From: Akkermansia sp. | GTDB lineage: Bacteria > Verrucomicrobiota > Verrucomicrobiia > Verrucomicrobiales > Akkermansiaceae | Reading direction: 5' to 3' | NCBI GenBank assembly: GCA_022787425.1 | Contig: JALFWB010000003.1 | Location: 1 to 64,000 of the forward strand | DNA: 64,000 nt | The notes under the pieces: model-generated | Told to the model about the DNA's origin: nothing | The model's input: only the letters and a program-made list of their open reading frames with translations | The model's database searches: none | Part shown: in pieces, positions 56,314 through 64,000 of the stretch | Layout of the letters: each line of letters opens with the position of its first letter | Position numbering within the stretch: the first letter of the stretch is position 1 | Program-made: the position numbers and the translations under genes

Positions 56314-57399
56314 ATGAGTCACAGAAACCAGAACATCGTTATAGCCTGCGGCGGCACGGGCGGGCACCTTTTCCCCGGCATTGCCGTTGCGCAGCAGCTC
56401 AAAGCCTTGGGACACAACCCGGTGCTGTTAATTTCTCTCAAGGAGGTGGATGCCGATGCCTCCCGAAAATACGGTGATTTAGAGTTCCACACAGTGCCTG
56501 CCATCGCCAAGCCGCCGCTTCTCTCTCTGCGTATGCCGGCCTTTCTTTGGAAGCTGGTCTCTACTTATTTCACCTGCAAGCGCATCATCCGCCGCTGCAA
56601 GGCTGAGGCGGTGCTGGGCATGGGGGGCTTCACGTCTCTGCCACCGGTCCGAGCGGGGCATGCCTTGGGGCTGCGCACCTATGTGCACGACTCAAACGCC
56701 CTGCCGGGTAAAGCCAACCGCATGACGGCACGTTGGTGTACGGGGGTGTTGCTGGGCATGGAGGAGGCGCAGCATTACTTTCCGGGCAGCCACTGCACCG
56801 TTGTAGGCACGCCTGTACGCGATGAGCTCGCGCACCTGCCCTCCCGTGAGGAAGCTCGCGAGCGACTCGGTATTCCTCAAGACAAAACTGTTATTTTGGT
56901 AACAGGCGGAAGCCAGGGAGCGCGCAATCTCAACACACTTCTGGTAGAGGCAGCCAAGGCAGACCCGGAGGTCTTCTACCTCGTCATCGCAGGTCGTTTC
57001 GACTTCCCCCGTGTAGCCACTTTGGCCCAGGATGCGCCCAATGTGCACGTCATCGGGTTCTGCAACGACATGCCGGCAGCCTACGCCGCTGCGGACGGAG
57101 TTATCGCCCGCTCCGGAGCCTCAACGCTCACGGAGCTCTCTGTCATCGGCAAGGCCTGTATGCTGGTTCCCTTCCCCTACGCCGCAGATGACCACCAGAC
57201 TCACAACGCACGGGTATTCACCTCCCGTGGGGCGGCTGTCATGTGGCAGCAGTCGGAGCTTACCACGGAGAAGGTGCACTCCTTTGTTCATGAGATGGTC
57301 ATGCGGCCGAGCGTTCGCGAGGAGATGGAGCGCGCCATGCGCGAGTTGTCGCGTCCGAACGCGGCAGCGGACATCGCAAAGGCAATCAGCGGGGAGTAG
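56314..57399 (+). CDS. murG: UDP-GlcNAc:lipid I N-acetylglucosaminyltransferase
   Basis: A 361-aa GT28 enzyme making lipid II on the inner face of the membrane. It has the ACGGTGGHLFPGIAVA N-terminal loop, GMGGFTSLPPV, HDSNALPGKANR, VTGGSQGARNLN and the UDP-GlcNAc site GASTLTELSVIGKACMLVPFPYAADDHQTHNA. It is complete and follows ftsW by 11 nt. Confidence 0.97.
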   Translation: MSHRNQNIVIACGGTGGHLFPGIAVAQQLKALGHNPVLLISLKEVDADASRKYGDLEFHTVPAIAKPPLLSLRMPAFLWKLVSTYFTCKRIIRRCKAEAVLGMGGFTSLPPVRAGHALGLRTYVHDSNALPGKANRMTARWCTGVLLGMEEAQHYFPGSHCTVVGTPVRDELAHLPSREEARERLGIPQDKTVILVTGGSQGARNLNTLLVEAAKADPEVFYLVIAGRFDFPRVATLAQDAPNVHVIGFCNDMPAAYAAADGVIARSGASTLTELSVIGKACMLVPFPYAADDHQTHNARVFTSRGAAVMWQQSELTTEKVHSFVHEMVMRPSVREEMERAMRELSRPNAAADIAKAISGE

Positions 57400-57403
57400 G
57401 CTC

Positions 57404-57841
57404 ATGCCGGAAATCCGCATCAACCTGGCTGAGCAGCGACTGACCCTGCACGGGGGCAGCCGGCCATTCTCCGCTGTCATCTCCTCGGGAGCTGCGGGAA
57501 TAGGCTTCACCCCCGGCAGTGGATGCACCCCCACAGGGCGCTTCCGCATCTGCAGTCGGCATGGAATCGGTGCCCCGCTCCGCACGGTGTTCCGCGCCAG
57601 ACTGCCCATCGGGTTGTATGAGCATCAGCAGGGGGACTGCATCCTCTCCCGCATCCTGTGCCTGGATGGGTTAGACGCCGAGAATGCCAACACACGGGAT
57701 CGCTATATCTACATACACGGCACCCCCGACACAGAGCACCTGGGAAGCCCGGTCTCCGCAGGTTGTATCCGCTTGGCACCGGAGGACATGGTGCAGCTTT
57801 TCGAGATGACCCCGCTGGGGACGCTTGTTTTTATTTCCTGA
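57404..57841 (+). CDS. L,D-transpeptidase (YkuD) catalytic-domain protein without signal peptide
   Basis: A 145-aa protein that is little more than a YkuD domain. It opens IRINLAEQRLTLHGG and ends with the catalytic HGTPDTEHLGSPVSAGCIRL (His, then Cys in SAGC). L,D-transpeptidases make 3-3 cross-links or attach proteins to peptidoglycan in the periplasm. No signal peptide or membrane anchor is visible, and the sequence starts within the first strand of the domain. The start at 57404 lies 4 nt after the murG stop; the longer ORF in the track is murG in another frame. How it would reach the wall is unclear, and a cytoplasmic role in precursor processing cannot be excluded. Confidence 0.85.
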   Translation: MPEIRINLAEQRLTLHGGSRPFSAVISSGAAGIGFTPGSGCTPTGRFRICSRHGIGAPLRTVFRARLPIGLYEHQQGDCILSRILCLDGLDAENANTRDRYIYIHGTPDTEHLGSPVSAGCIRLAPEDMVQLFEMTPLGTLVFIS

Positions 57842-58868
57842 GAAAGCGCGCGGCCAGGGCGTAGGCCAAGGGACAACTGACCCGCAGTGCCCACGGCAGC
57901 TTGCGCCACCAAGATCCGGCGATTCGGGCATCCGCTATGCGCTCCTTCCACGGCTTCTGCCAAAACAGAGCCTGTCGCCGCAGTTCGGCAAATCGGGCAC
58001 GGAAATACCGCAGTAAATCCTCGCAATCCGGGTGATCGTGGGTGTAGGCCTCCAACTCTCTCAGGATGGGCTCGTGGCACGGAATCCCCCGCCGATAATA
58101 ATCCCGTGCCGCGGCATCTGCCCGCAGGTAATCCCGCACCGAGCGGCAACGTGTACGATCGGAGGAAATGTTGGCCGCATGCCGCCTGTAATAAATCATC
58201 ACGCCGTTGCTTACGATGACAAAGCGTCCGAGCAGCAGGGCGCGTGTTGCAAACATCGTATCATCCAGCACGGCACACTCCGCCGGCAGGTCGCCGAATA
58301 TCTCAAAAACGCTTCGGTGCATTGCCATCATGCAGCCCCACCATTCCAGCCACCCCGGCTTACCTTCCGCAAAATCATGTCGGTCAGCAACGCGGTACTC
58401 CAAAGCCGTCTCTGCCGGGTTCTGTACCGCTGACGGCTCGTCTTCAAATGGAATAAGGCACCCGGAGACAGCCATGACCCCGGGGTGTTTCATGATGGCC
58501 AGCCCCGTCAGGCGGGCGCGGTCAGGGTGCATCACATCGTCACCGTCCACGCGCATAAACCAATCGCCGCGTGCCAAATGCACCGCCGTATTCATATTCA
58601 CCGCCACACGTCCGTTCGTCGGACAACGGTGCGTAACAATCCGGTACGGCCCCCTGTAGGCAGCCGCGATGCGCTCAATGATCTCGAAGCTCGCATCATC
58701 GGAGCAGTCATCGCAGCATATCACCTCCAACTGCCCGGGGTAAGGCATAGCCAGAATAGACTCCAAGCAGGCCCCGATATATTCCTGCTGATTGTGGCTC
58801 ATCATCAGTACGCTGATGAAGGGCCAAGTCCCGGCAGGTGGGCTCACTTCTTCTCCCGCGTCATCCAT
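57831..58868 (-). CDS. Family 2 glycosyltransferase
   Basis: A 345-aa inverting GT-A glycosyltransferase. The nucleotide-sugar domain (residues 17-230) has ISVLMMSHNQQEYIGACLESIL, VICCDDCSDD and the metal-binding VDGDDVMHP. WGCMMAMHRSVFEIFG and VLDDTMFATR match the acceptor side. The C-terminal 90 residues are helical and basic. The target is probably a surface polysaccharide or LPS. Its 3' end overlaps the L,D-transpeptidase gene tail to tail. The start is either the ATG listed, which overlaps the DedA gene by 25 nt, or a GTG at 58847 in a GTGA overlap. Confidence 0.9.
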   Translation of the reverse strand: MDDAGEEVSPPAGTWPFISVLMMSHNQQEYIGACLESILAMPYPGQLEVICCDDCSDDASFEIIERIAAAYRGPYRIVTHRCPTNGRVAVNMNTAVHLARGDWFMRVDGDDVMHPDRARLTGLAIMKHPGVMAVSGCLIPFEDEPSAVQNPAETALEYRVADRHDFAEGKPGWLEWWGCMMAMHRSVFEIFGDLPAECAVLDDTMFATRALLLGRFVIVSNGVMIYYRRHAANISSDRTRCRSVRDYLRADAAARDYYRRGIPCHEPILRELEAYTHDHPDCEDLLRYFRARFAELRRQALFWQKPWKERIADARIAGSWWRKLPWALRVSCPLAYALAARFLRK

Positions 58869-59479
58869 TTCATCAGCGCATACAGAGCCGCGAGCAGCAG
58901 TACACCCAGCACCACCAGATGACTCTCCGCCTTCACGGCATTCAGCAGCCCCTCGGGGTCGTTCAGAATCCCCGGGTGTTCCTTGCCCACCTTATTCCCG
59001 AACCAAGCCAAGACCGCAGACCAGATACCGGAGCCAATGAAGGTTGCCAAGCTGAAGGTCAAGAAGGGAACCTTACTGATACCGGCGGGAATGGAAATCA
59101 GGTGCCGCACCACCGGCAGGAAGCGCGCAAAGAAAATCCCCATGGTCGAGTACCGCTGCATGAAGGCTTCCGCCTTCTCCACCTTGTGCGGCGGCAGCAG
59201 AAAGTATTTACCATAGCGATGGATGAAGGGCCGCCCCAACCACAAGGAAAGGCCGTACATGATGCAGGAGCCCACATACGCACCGACGGTACCGGCCAGC
59301 ACCACGCCCCAGAAGCTCATGTCACTCCCCTCCTGCGCGGCCATAATGGCGGCCGGTGGCACAACAATCTCACTCGGCACAGGCAGCACCGTACTCTCCA
59401 TCGCCATCAGCGACATCACTCCCCAATAACCCCAATCCACAACCCACTGCATCCATTCCTGTATCAGTTCATGTATCAT
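58844..59479 (-). CDS. DedA-family membrane protein
   Basis: A 211-aa DedA/VTT-domain protein. Family members act as lipid-carrier flippases (undecaprenyl phosphate or phospholipid recycling). It has FPVPSE-type motif LPVPSEIVVPPAAIMA, GAYVGSCIMYGLSLWLGR, FARFLPVVRHLISIPAGIS and the closing membrane helix. The start MIHELIQEW is chosen because a TTTTCA/TATTCT pair ends 9 nt upstream; the track adds 68 codons that run through the lpxB promoter. GT2 follows with a short overlap. Confidence 0.9.
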   Translation of the reverse strand: MIHELIQEWMQWVVDWGYWGVMSLMAMESTVLPVPSEIVVPPAAIMAAQEGSDMSFWGVVLAGTVGAYVGSCIMYGLSLWLGRPFIHRYGKYFLLPPHKVEKAEAFMQRYSTMGIFFARFLPVVRHLISIPAGISKVPFLTFSLATFIGSGIWSAVLAWFGNKVGKEHPGILNDPEGLLNAVKAESHLVVLGVLLLAALYALMKWMTREKK

Positions 59480-59488
59480 CTCGCACCA

Positions 59489-59517
59489 AGAATACAGGAT
59501 TCCTCCCCTCTTGAAAA
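59489..59517 (-). promoter_or_regulatory. Possible promoter of DedA-GT2
   Basis: TTTTCA, 17-nt spacer, TATTCT (59489-59494), 9 nt to the ATG; weak -35. Confidence 0.4.
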
Positions 59518-59525
59518 GTCTTTTC

Positions 59526-59554
59526 TTGCGGACTGACTCGTTCCGTGGTATGAT
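59526..59554 (+). promoter_or_regulatory. Promoter of lpxB
   Basis: TTGCGG (59526-59531), 17-nt spacer, TATGAT (59549-59554), 6 nt to the ATG, so probably leaderless. Confidence 0.6.
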
Positions 59555-59560
59555 TCCGCC

Positions 59561-60691
59561 ATGAAGTTGTACATCGTTGCAGGTGAGAAGAGTGGAGACA
59601 AGCAGGGTGCTCTGGTCATTCAGGAGCTCCTCCTCCGCTGCCCTTCTCTCTCCGTGGCAGGGCTCGGCGGTTCGCAGATGCACGCGCTCGCTCCGGATGT
59701 GGAGGACTGGGCGGAGCGCGCCGGGGTCATCGGGGTGGTCGATGTTCTCAAGCAGGCCGGGTTCTTCCTGCGAAAGCTGCGAGAGACGGAGGAGGCCATC
59801 GTGGCCATGCAGCCGGACTGCCTCCTACTCATTGACTACCCCGGCTTCAACCAGCGTCTGCTGGAGCGTGTGCGCCGCCGCTGCCCTTCCCTGCGCATCG
59901 TCTATTTCATTGCCCCGATGGTCTGGGCGTGGCATCGCAGCCGTGCATACCGTCTCGCGCGTTTCTTGGACCTCATGCTCTGCACCTTCCCCTTTGAGAA
60001 GCCGATTTTCGAGGACGCCCACCTGCGCACGGAGTTTGTCGGGCATCCGCTCGTGGATGATATTCTTGCCAACCGCCGCACCGATGTGCGGGAGCCGGGG
60101 CTCATCGGTCTCTTCCCGGGCAGCCGCCGGAGGGAGGTTGACCGCCACTTCCCCGTCCTGCTCGAGGTGGTGAAGGCCTGCCGCAGCCTGCACCCGGAGC
60201 GCCGGTTCATGACGTCCGCCTCCTCCCCTGCACTGGCGGCGGACATGGAACGCATGGCTCGGGAGGCCGGGGTTGCACCGGAGGAGGTCAACATCACGCC
60301 GGGGCTCTACCACGACCTGATGGACCGGGCGGAGGCCGCCTTGGTGGCGTCCGGCACGGCCACACTGGAAGCAGCACTGCACGAGCTGCCTCATGCGCTC
60401 ATCTACAAAACAGCCTGGGGTACTTATTTCCTCGCACGTCTCGTGCTCACCGGTAACATCCGCTTCATCGGCATGGTGAATATCCTAGCCGATGCACCTG
60501 TCACGAAAGAGCTCATCCAGCAGGATTTCAACGTTGAGAACTGTTTGGCCGAGCTGGACCTTCTCACCTCACCGGAGTACAAGCCGCGCATTTTGGCCAA
60601 CATGGCGGCTTCCGTGGCGAGGCTGGGACACGGACATTCCGCTGCCAAGGCAGCCGAGGCCATTCTGCAGCTACTGTCAGAGCCGCGCTAA
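59561..60691 (+). CDS. lpxB: Lipid-A-disaccharide synthase
   Basis: A 376-aa GT19 enzyme joining UDP-2,3-diacylglucosamine and lipid X in lipid A synthesis, peripheral at the inner membrane. Motifs are YIVAGEKSGD (usually GEASGD), LIDYPGFN, YFIAPMVWAW, FVGHPLVDD, GLFPGSRRREVDRHFPVL and SGTATLEAAL. It shows the organism makes lipid A. The gene is monocistronic here and its last 4 nt overlap the convergent HAD gene. Confidence 0.96.
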   Translation: MKLYIVAGEKSGDKQGALVIQELLLRCPSLSVAGLGGSQMHALAPDVEDWAERAGVIGVVDVLKQAGFFLRKLRETEEAIVAMQPDCLLLIDYPGFNQRLLERVRRRCPSLRIVYFIAPMVWAWHRSRAYRLARFLDLMLCTFPFEKPIFEDAHLRTEFVGHPLVDDILANRRTDVREPGLIGLFPGSRRREVDRHFPVLLEVVKACRSLHPERRFMTSASSPALAADMERMAREAGVAPEEVNITPGLYHDLMDRAEAALVASGTATLEAALHELPHALIYKTAWGTYFLARLVLTGNIRFIGMVNILADAPVTKELIQQDFNVENCLAELDLLTSPEYKPRILANMAASVARLGHGHSAAKAAEAILQLLSEPR

Positions 60692-61386
60692 TACGGCAGG
60701 CCGAGCAGTGCAGCTAGGGCTACGCGCCGCCGGGGGTAGGGCGGCGTCTTGATAACGTCCGCCCCCGGGCAAGCCGAGAGCAGCTTGGGGGAGGGATTGA
60801 CCAGCACCGCGCGGGAGCAGATGGACAGCATGGGTAGGTCGGCCGTGCTGTCCGTGTAACCATAATCCGCCCGGGTAATACCCTTCTCCGCCAATCTCAG
60901 CAGCTTGTTCTCACCCTTGTTATTACCGGGTGCAGGGATGGTCGGTGCAAAGGGCACACGCTCAAAAGGCTCAAAAGGTGTCCCAATGACCTCATCAAAA
61001 CCGAGGGCGCGTCCGAAGGGGCGGGTCCACCACTCCGGGGAAGCCGAGCAGAGCACCGTTCGATCCCCGGCCAACTGATGCGCGCGGAGTCGGGCCAGCA
61101 CCTCCGGAAAGGTGGCGGGGAGAAGCTCCATCTGTACGAAAGCCTCGCACTCCTCCCGCAGTTGCTCAACCGGCATGCACCAGGCATAGCACAGGAAAAT
61201 GCGCTTCATCTGCTCCGTGTTCAGCACATGAAGGGCACGGAGGATGCCGCAGGGCAGGACAGCCCCCAAGTACAGGCGGCGCAGTCCGTGCCGCCTCAGC
61301 ACCCACCCGGCAAACCGCAGCTGCGAGTCCACCGGAAACAGGGTCCCATCCATGTCGAACAGGGCAACTTTCCGCTCACCGCTCAT
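60688..61386 (-). CDS. HAD-superfamily hydrolase, SerB-like (IB)
   Basis: A 232-aa HAD phosphatase of subclass IB. Motif I is LFDMDGTLFP, motif II lies in TVLCSASPEWW, followed by a Lys in GNNKGENKLLRL and motif III DYGYTDSTADLPML. The helical cap lies between motifs I and II. It resembles phosphoserine phosphatase-like or lipid-phosphate HADs; the substrate is unknown. The ATG overlaps the rhomboid stop (ATGA), so it is the last gene of a tight operon. The track start 14 codons upstream lies inside the rhomboid gene. Confidence 0.88.
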   Translation of the reverse strand: MSGERKVALFDMDGTLFPVDSQLRFAGWVLRRHGLRRLYLGAVLPCGILRALHVLNTEQMKRIFLCYAWCMPVEQLREECEAFVQMELLPATFPEVLARLRAHQLAGDRTVLCSASPEWWTRPFGRALGFDEVIGTPFEPFERVPFAPTIPAPGNNKGENKLLRLAEKGITRADYGYTDSTADLPMLSICSRAVLVNPSPKLLSACPGADVIKTPPYPRRRVALAALLGLPY

Positions 61387-62132
61387 GTCCGGTATCTCCG
61401 CGTGCGAGCATACAAACGATAGCCCCACATGATGATGGCCCCCACCACAATGCCACCCAAATGCCCGGCCTCACCGCCAGCATTGTTCAGGTTAAAGGCA
61501 ATGACGATGACGGAAATACCGATGATGACCCACGCAAAGGTGCGCAGAGTCATGGTAACCGGCGGCATCAACAGTTGCACCAGCGCCTTCGGGTACAGGA
61601 ACGAGGCCGCCACCATCACGCCGTATACGGCGGCGGAGGCTCCTACCATCGGCACCAGCTGCCAAGGTTGCAGTACGCCGTCGTAACCGGCAGCCTCGGC
61701 CAAAAGCCTGCACACTACGTCCACATAGGGCATCTCCTGCAGCAATGAGTAGACTCCCAAACCGGCCAACAGTGAGGAGGTCAATGCACCGCCCACACCG
61801 CAAATCAAATAATAAACCAGGAAGCGCACGCTCCCCATCCGCCGCTCCACTGCGGGTCCGAAGAAATACAGCGCCCACATGTTGAACAGGAGATGAACAA
61901 TGCCGCCGTGCAGGAATTGGTAGGTAATCAGGCGCCAGGGCTCATGCAACATCATGCAGGTGAACCAAGAGTACGCCCCCATCACCTCTAGGGTCGAGGT
62001 GTCAAAGCCATCGGGAACCGCTATGCAGAACGCCGCATACTGACGAAAAAACAGACCGAGCACATACACGAGCACGTTCAGAATGATAATGCTCTTCGTG
62101 ACGCTCAGAGGGAATAATCTCGAGAGACTCAT
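61383..62132 (-). CDS. Rhomboid intramembrane serine protease
   Basis: A 249-aa rhomboid cleaving substrates inside the membrane. The catalytic Ser is in GASAAVYG and His in EAGHLGG, with the oxyanion HxxxN in HGGIVHLLFNMWAL. Six core membrane segments fit. The loop between TM3 and TM4 (about residues 115-150, LQEMPYVDVVCRLLAEAAGYD) is longer than in short bacterial rhomboids. It is fourth in the operon, 5 nt after the DtxR-type regulator. Confidence 0.93.
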   Translation of the reverse strand: MSLSRLFPLSVTKSIIILNVLVYVLGLFFRQYAAFCIAVPDGFDTSTLEVMGAYSWFTCMMLHEPWRLITYQFLHGGIVHLLFNMWALYFFGPAVERRMGSVRFLVYYLICGVGGALTSSLLAGLGVYSLLQEMPYVDVVCRLLAEAAGYDGVLQPWQLVPMVGASAAVYGVMVAASFLYPKALVQLLMPPVTMTLRTFAWVIIGISVIVIAFNLNNAGGEAGHLGGIVVGAIIMWGYRLYARTRRYRT

Positions 62133-62137
62133 GCTGT

Positions 62138-62545
62138 TCAGACACCCTGCGGCGGTTTTTGTTCAAATTGAGCAGACAGAGAACGAACCACACAGGTAAC
62201 TTCATCACTCGTCATGATGTGTTCTATTTCACACGCAACGCGGTCAGCCCGATCCGGGGACAAGCCGGCCTGCAGCAGGAGCTGCGCCAGAGCTTGGTGC
62301 GCAGCAATGACGCGGCGCGCATATTCCCAGCCTGCCTCCGTCAGCTGCACCGGGGCGTATTGACTGTACTCCACATAGCCCCCTGCTGCCAACTGGCGCA
62401 TGGCCACGGTCACGCTGGGTTTCTTTACGCGCAGACGATCCGCAATATCCCCCACATGCGCATGCCCGTGTTCCTCGCACAGGTGGCCGATGGCCTCCAA
62501 ATAATCCTCGGCACTGCGACTGAGTCTGTCCGTTGAGTCATTCAT
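62138..62545 (-). CDS. DtxR/MntR-family metal-dependent repressor
   Basis: A 135-aa regulator with an N-terminal winged helix (SAEDYLEAIGHL, IADRLRVKKPSVTVAMRQLAAGGYVEY) and a dimerisation/metal domain; there is no SH3 domain, as in MntR. Metal ligands can be aligned: Asp14 (MntR Asp8 position), His83, Cys105, Glu108 and His109 in ACEIEHIM. Cys105 takes the DtxR Cys102 position, where MntR has Glu. Whether it senses iron or manganese is therefore ambiguous. Its start overlaps the rlmD-type gene by 8 nt. No transporter gene is adjacent. Confidence 0.88.
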   Translation of the reverse strand: MNDSTDRLSRSAEDYLEAIGHLCEEHGHAHVGDIADRLRVKKPSVTVAMRQLAAGGYVEYSQYAPVQLTEAGWEYARRVIAAHQALAQLLLQAGLSPDRADRVACEIEHIMTSDEVTCVVRSLSAQFEQKPPQGV

Positions 62546-63767
62546 GTTTCTTCTGAAGGGTTGCCACGCATTCCAAATGCTTGGTCTGCGGGAAGAGGTC
62601 GAAGGGCTGCACTTCCGTCACCTCATAGCCCGCGCGGTCGAACTCGGCCAAATCGCGAATCTGGGTCGCGGGGTTGCAGGAGACGTACACCACACGAGCG
62701 GGGCCGAAGGCAAAGAGTTGATCCAAGAAGAGCTTGTCACACCCCTTGCGCGGCGGGTCGATAACCACGGCTGTCTCCGATCCGGGGAAATCCACGCGCT
62801 CAAAAATAGCTTCAGCGGAGGCGGCCAAGAACTCGGCATGCGTGATTCCATTGCTGCGGGCGTTGGCGCGGGCCCAGTCGGCACTTGTTTCACTCACCTC
62901 CACCCCGAGCACGCGCTCGAAATGCCGGGCCAAGCACAGGGCAAAGAGGCCGCTGCCACAGTAGGCATCCACCAAGTAGCGCGCGCCGGAGGCACAGGCC
63001 TGCCGCGCCACATATTGAGTGAAGGCAGGCAGAATATACGGGTTGTTTTGGAAGAAGTCCCCGGCAAGGAAGCAGAAGGAAAGATCCCCCACATGCTCCG
63101 TGCAGACGGCGTTGTTGTTGGTGATGACCTGCCCCTCGCTCACGCGCATGAGCAGGGTAGCCCCGCGCTTGTACTGCCCGGCCCCGGCGTGAACGGCCTT
63201 GCGCAAGGCGGGGAGCGCGGCATTGATGGGGTCCATGGCGATGGGGCATTGCTTCACATCGCACACCTCACTGCGGGAGCCCTCGCGCAGAAAGCCTATG
63301 TTGCCCATCTTGGCATCCTTGGGCTTGTGAAAATGCGGGGTAATCTTGGAGCGGTAACCGTAGGTAACGGGGGACGGCACAGCCGGCAGCACGGGGAGCT
63401 GCAAGCCGGCCTGCAGGCGCAGCAAATCCGCCACCTGCTCTGTCTTCCAACGCAGCTGCTCGGCATACTCCAAGTGCTGGTACTGGCAGCCGCCGCAATA
63501 GCCGAACACGGGGCACACGGGCTGCACCCGGTGCGGCGAGGCTTCCAGCACTTCCACCAAATCCGCCTGCGAGCAGTTTTTCTCATTGCGATACACGCGG
63601 GCGCGCACTAACTCGCCGGGCAGGGTATGCGGCACAAAGACAACCCATCCGTCCACACGTCCCACACCGATGCCCATGTTGGATAGCTTGTCGATGCGAA
63701 GCTCGAGCTCTTGGTGGTACGCGAAGGGCACGGGCACAAAGCGCTTGGGAGGCGTCTCGTTATTCAT
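62538..63767 (-). CDS. rlmD: 23S rRNA (uracil-5-)-methyltransferase, RlmD/TrmA family
   Basis: A 409-aa RNA m5U methyltransferase. An N-terminal TRAM domain (about residues 10-70) is followed by a [4Fe-4S] cluster site CPVFGYCGGC plus a fourth Cys in QCPIA. The SAM domain has VDAYCGSGLFAL, DPPRKG and the nucleophile Cys in VYVSCNPAT. Which uridine it modifies (RlmD, RlmC or TrmA-like) is not decided by motifs; the presence of TRAM and cluster favours RlmD. The start at 63767 overlaps the upstream gene stop by 8 nt (ATGAATAA). Confidence 0.88.
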   Translation of the reverse strand: MNNETPPKRFVPVPFAYHQELELRIDKLSNMGIGVGRVDGWVVFVPHTLPGELVRARVYRNEKNCSQADLVEVLEASPHRVQPVCPVFGYCGGCQYQHLEYAEQLRWKTEQVADLLRLQAGLQLPVLPAVPSPVTYGYRSKITPHFHKPKDAKMGNIGFLREGSRSEVCDVKQCPIAMDPINAALPALRKAVHAGAGQYKRGATLLMRVSEGQVITNNNAVCTEHVGDLSFCFLAGDFFQNNPYILPAFTQYVARQACASGARYLVDAYCGSGLFALCLARHFERVLGVEVSETSADWARANARSNGITHAEFLAASAEAIFERVDFPGSETAVVIDPPRKGCDKLFLDQLFAFGPARVVYVSCNPATQIRDLAEFDRAGYEVTEVQPFDLFPQTKHLECVATLQKKHE

Positions 63768-64000
63768 GGTCGGTGGTCTTCCGTTTGATCTTGCCGTCCA
63801 CATCCATGGGGAGCTCTCCCGGCAGCTTGGGGGAGCGCAGTCCCCGCATATCCACGGCATTCGGTCCGGGAGTGGGGAGATCCTCGCTGTTGGGCTCTGC
63901 TGCGGGCCCGAAGCCGCCCAGTCGCAGGCGACCGGGAATGGCTTCCGGTGTACCGACGGGCTGCACAGTCATTGCCGGCGCAGGCTCATCCGGGAAGGAG
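63760..64000 (-). CDS. Partial unknown gene (C-terminal part)
   Basis: The reading frame stays open to the window edge and ends just inside rlmD (8-nt overlap). At least 79 C-terminal residues are present, rich in Pro, Gly and acidic residues (GRLRLGGFGPAAEPNSEDLP), with a basic end (DGKIKRKTTDHE). No family is recognised. It is the upstream member of the rlmD operon, so it is likely a real gene cut by the window. Confidence 0.55.
   Translation of the reverse strand, partial: SFPDEPAPAMTVQPVGTPEAIPGRLRLGGFGPAAEPNSEDLPTPGPNAVDMRGLRSPKLPGELPMDVDGKIKRKTTDHE

Overview
The window looks like a 64 kb piece of chromosome from a Gram-negative, peptidoglycan- and lipid-A-bearing bacterium of the Verrucomicrobiota, most likely Akkermansia-like. 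That placement is an inference from overall protein character, not a database match. The support is a meso-DAP-type MurE, LpxB, Mpl, many lipoproteins, a secreted GH16 glycanase, GT14 and GT2 glycosyltransferases, a potassium-dependent membrane pyrophosphatase, high GC with G/C-rich third codon positions, and almost no Shine-Dalgarno sequences. I saw no rRNA, tRNA, CRISPR array, transposase or phage structural gene.

Layout, left to right. 0.3-9.3 kb: a sugar-porter MFS transporter with a large periplasmic insertion, gyrB-gyrA, and mpl (murein recycling). 9.4-15.4 kb: a glycine-zipper lipoprotein, rpsO, an NfeD-flotillin pair, and guaB followed by a GH16 enzyme. 15.4-19.8 kb: an accessory patch with a lipoprotein, an ATPase plus HNH nuclease pair that looks like a Septu (PtuA-PtuB) defence module, and two tandem paralogous lipoproteins sharing an evenly spaced Cys-His-Asp set. 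19.8-24.3 kb: a compact operon ileS-lspA-DUF1573-like-rhodanese. 24.3-28.9 kb: a more AT-rich accessory stretch with orphan or secreted genes, a Sel1 protein and an AP2-like basic protein.

28.9-44.2 kb: mostly housekeeping genes (an oligopeptide-type ABC ATPase, a HAD phosphatase, hppA, a SNF2 helicase, tpiA, rpmB, a metallo-beta-lactamase-fold protein, a DEAD-box helicase, ruvC). Envelope-glycan genes and small unknown genes are interspersed. 44.4-57.8 kb: a division and cell-wall (dcw) cluster in the order mraZ-rsmH-ftsL-ftsI-murE-murF-mraY-murD-LysM protein-ftsW-murG-L,D-transpeptidase. Its RsmH carries a 180-residue N-terminal extension. The usual murC/murB/ddl/ftsQAZ tail is absent. 57.8-64 kb: GT2 and DedA, lpxB, and a tightly overlapping minus-strand operon: unknown partial gene, rlmD-type methyltransferase, DtxR/MntR-type regulator, rhomboid protease, HAD phosphatase.

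The strongest window-wide pattern is in the promoters. Good sigma-70-like -35/-10 pairs with 16-18 nt spacers sit so close to the start codon (6-10 nt from the -10 box) in about a dozen genes that the transcripts should be leaderless or nearly so. Other genes (rpsO, rpmB, tpiA, hppA, mraZ) have ordinary leaders. The best candidates for new biology are the Septu-like module with its neighbouring C-H-D lipoproteins, the RsmH fusion, the transporter insertion, and the orphan gene behind an alternative-hairpin leader at 24.5 kb.
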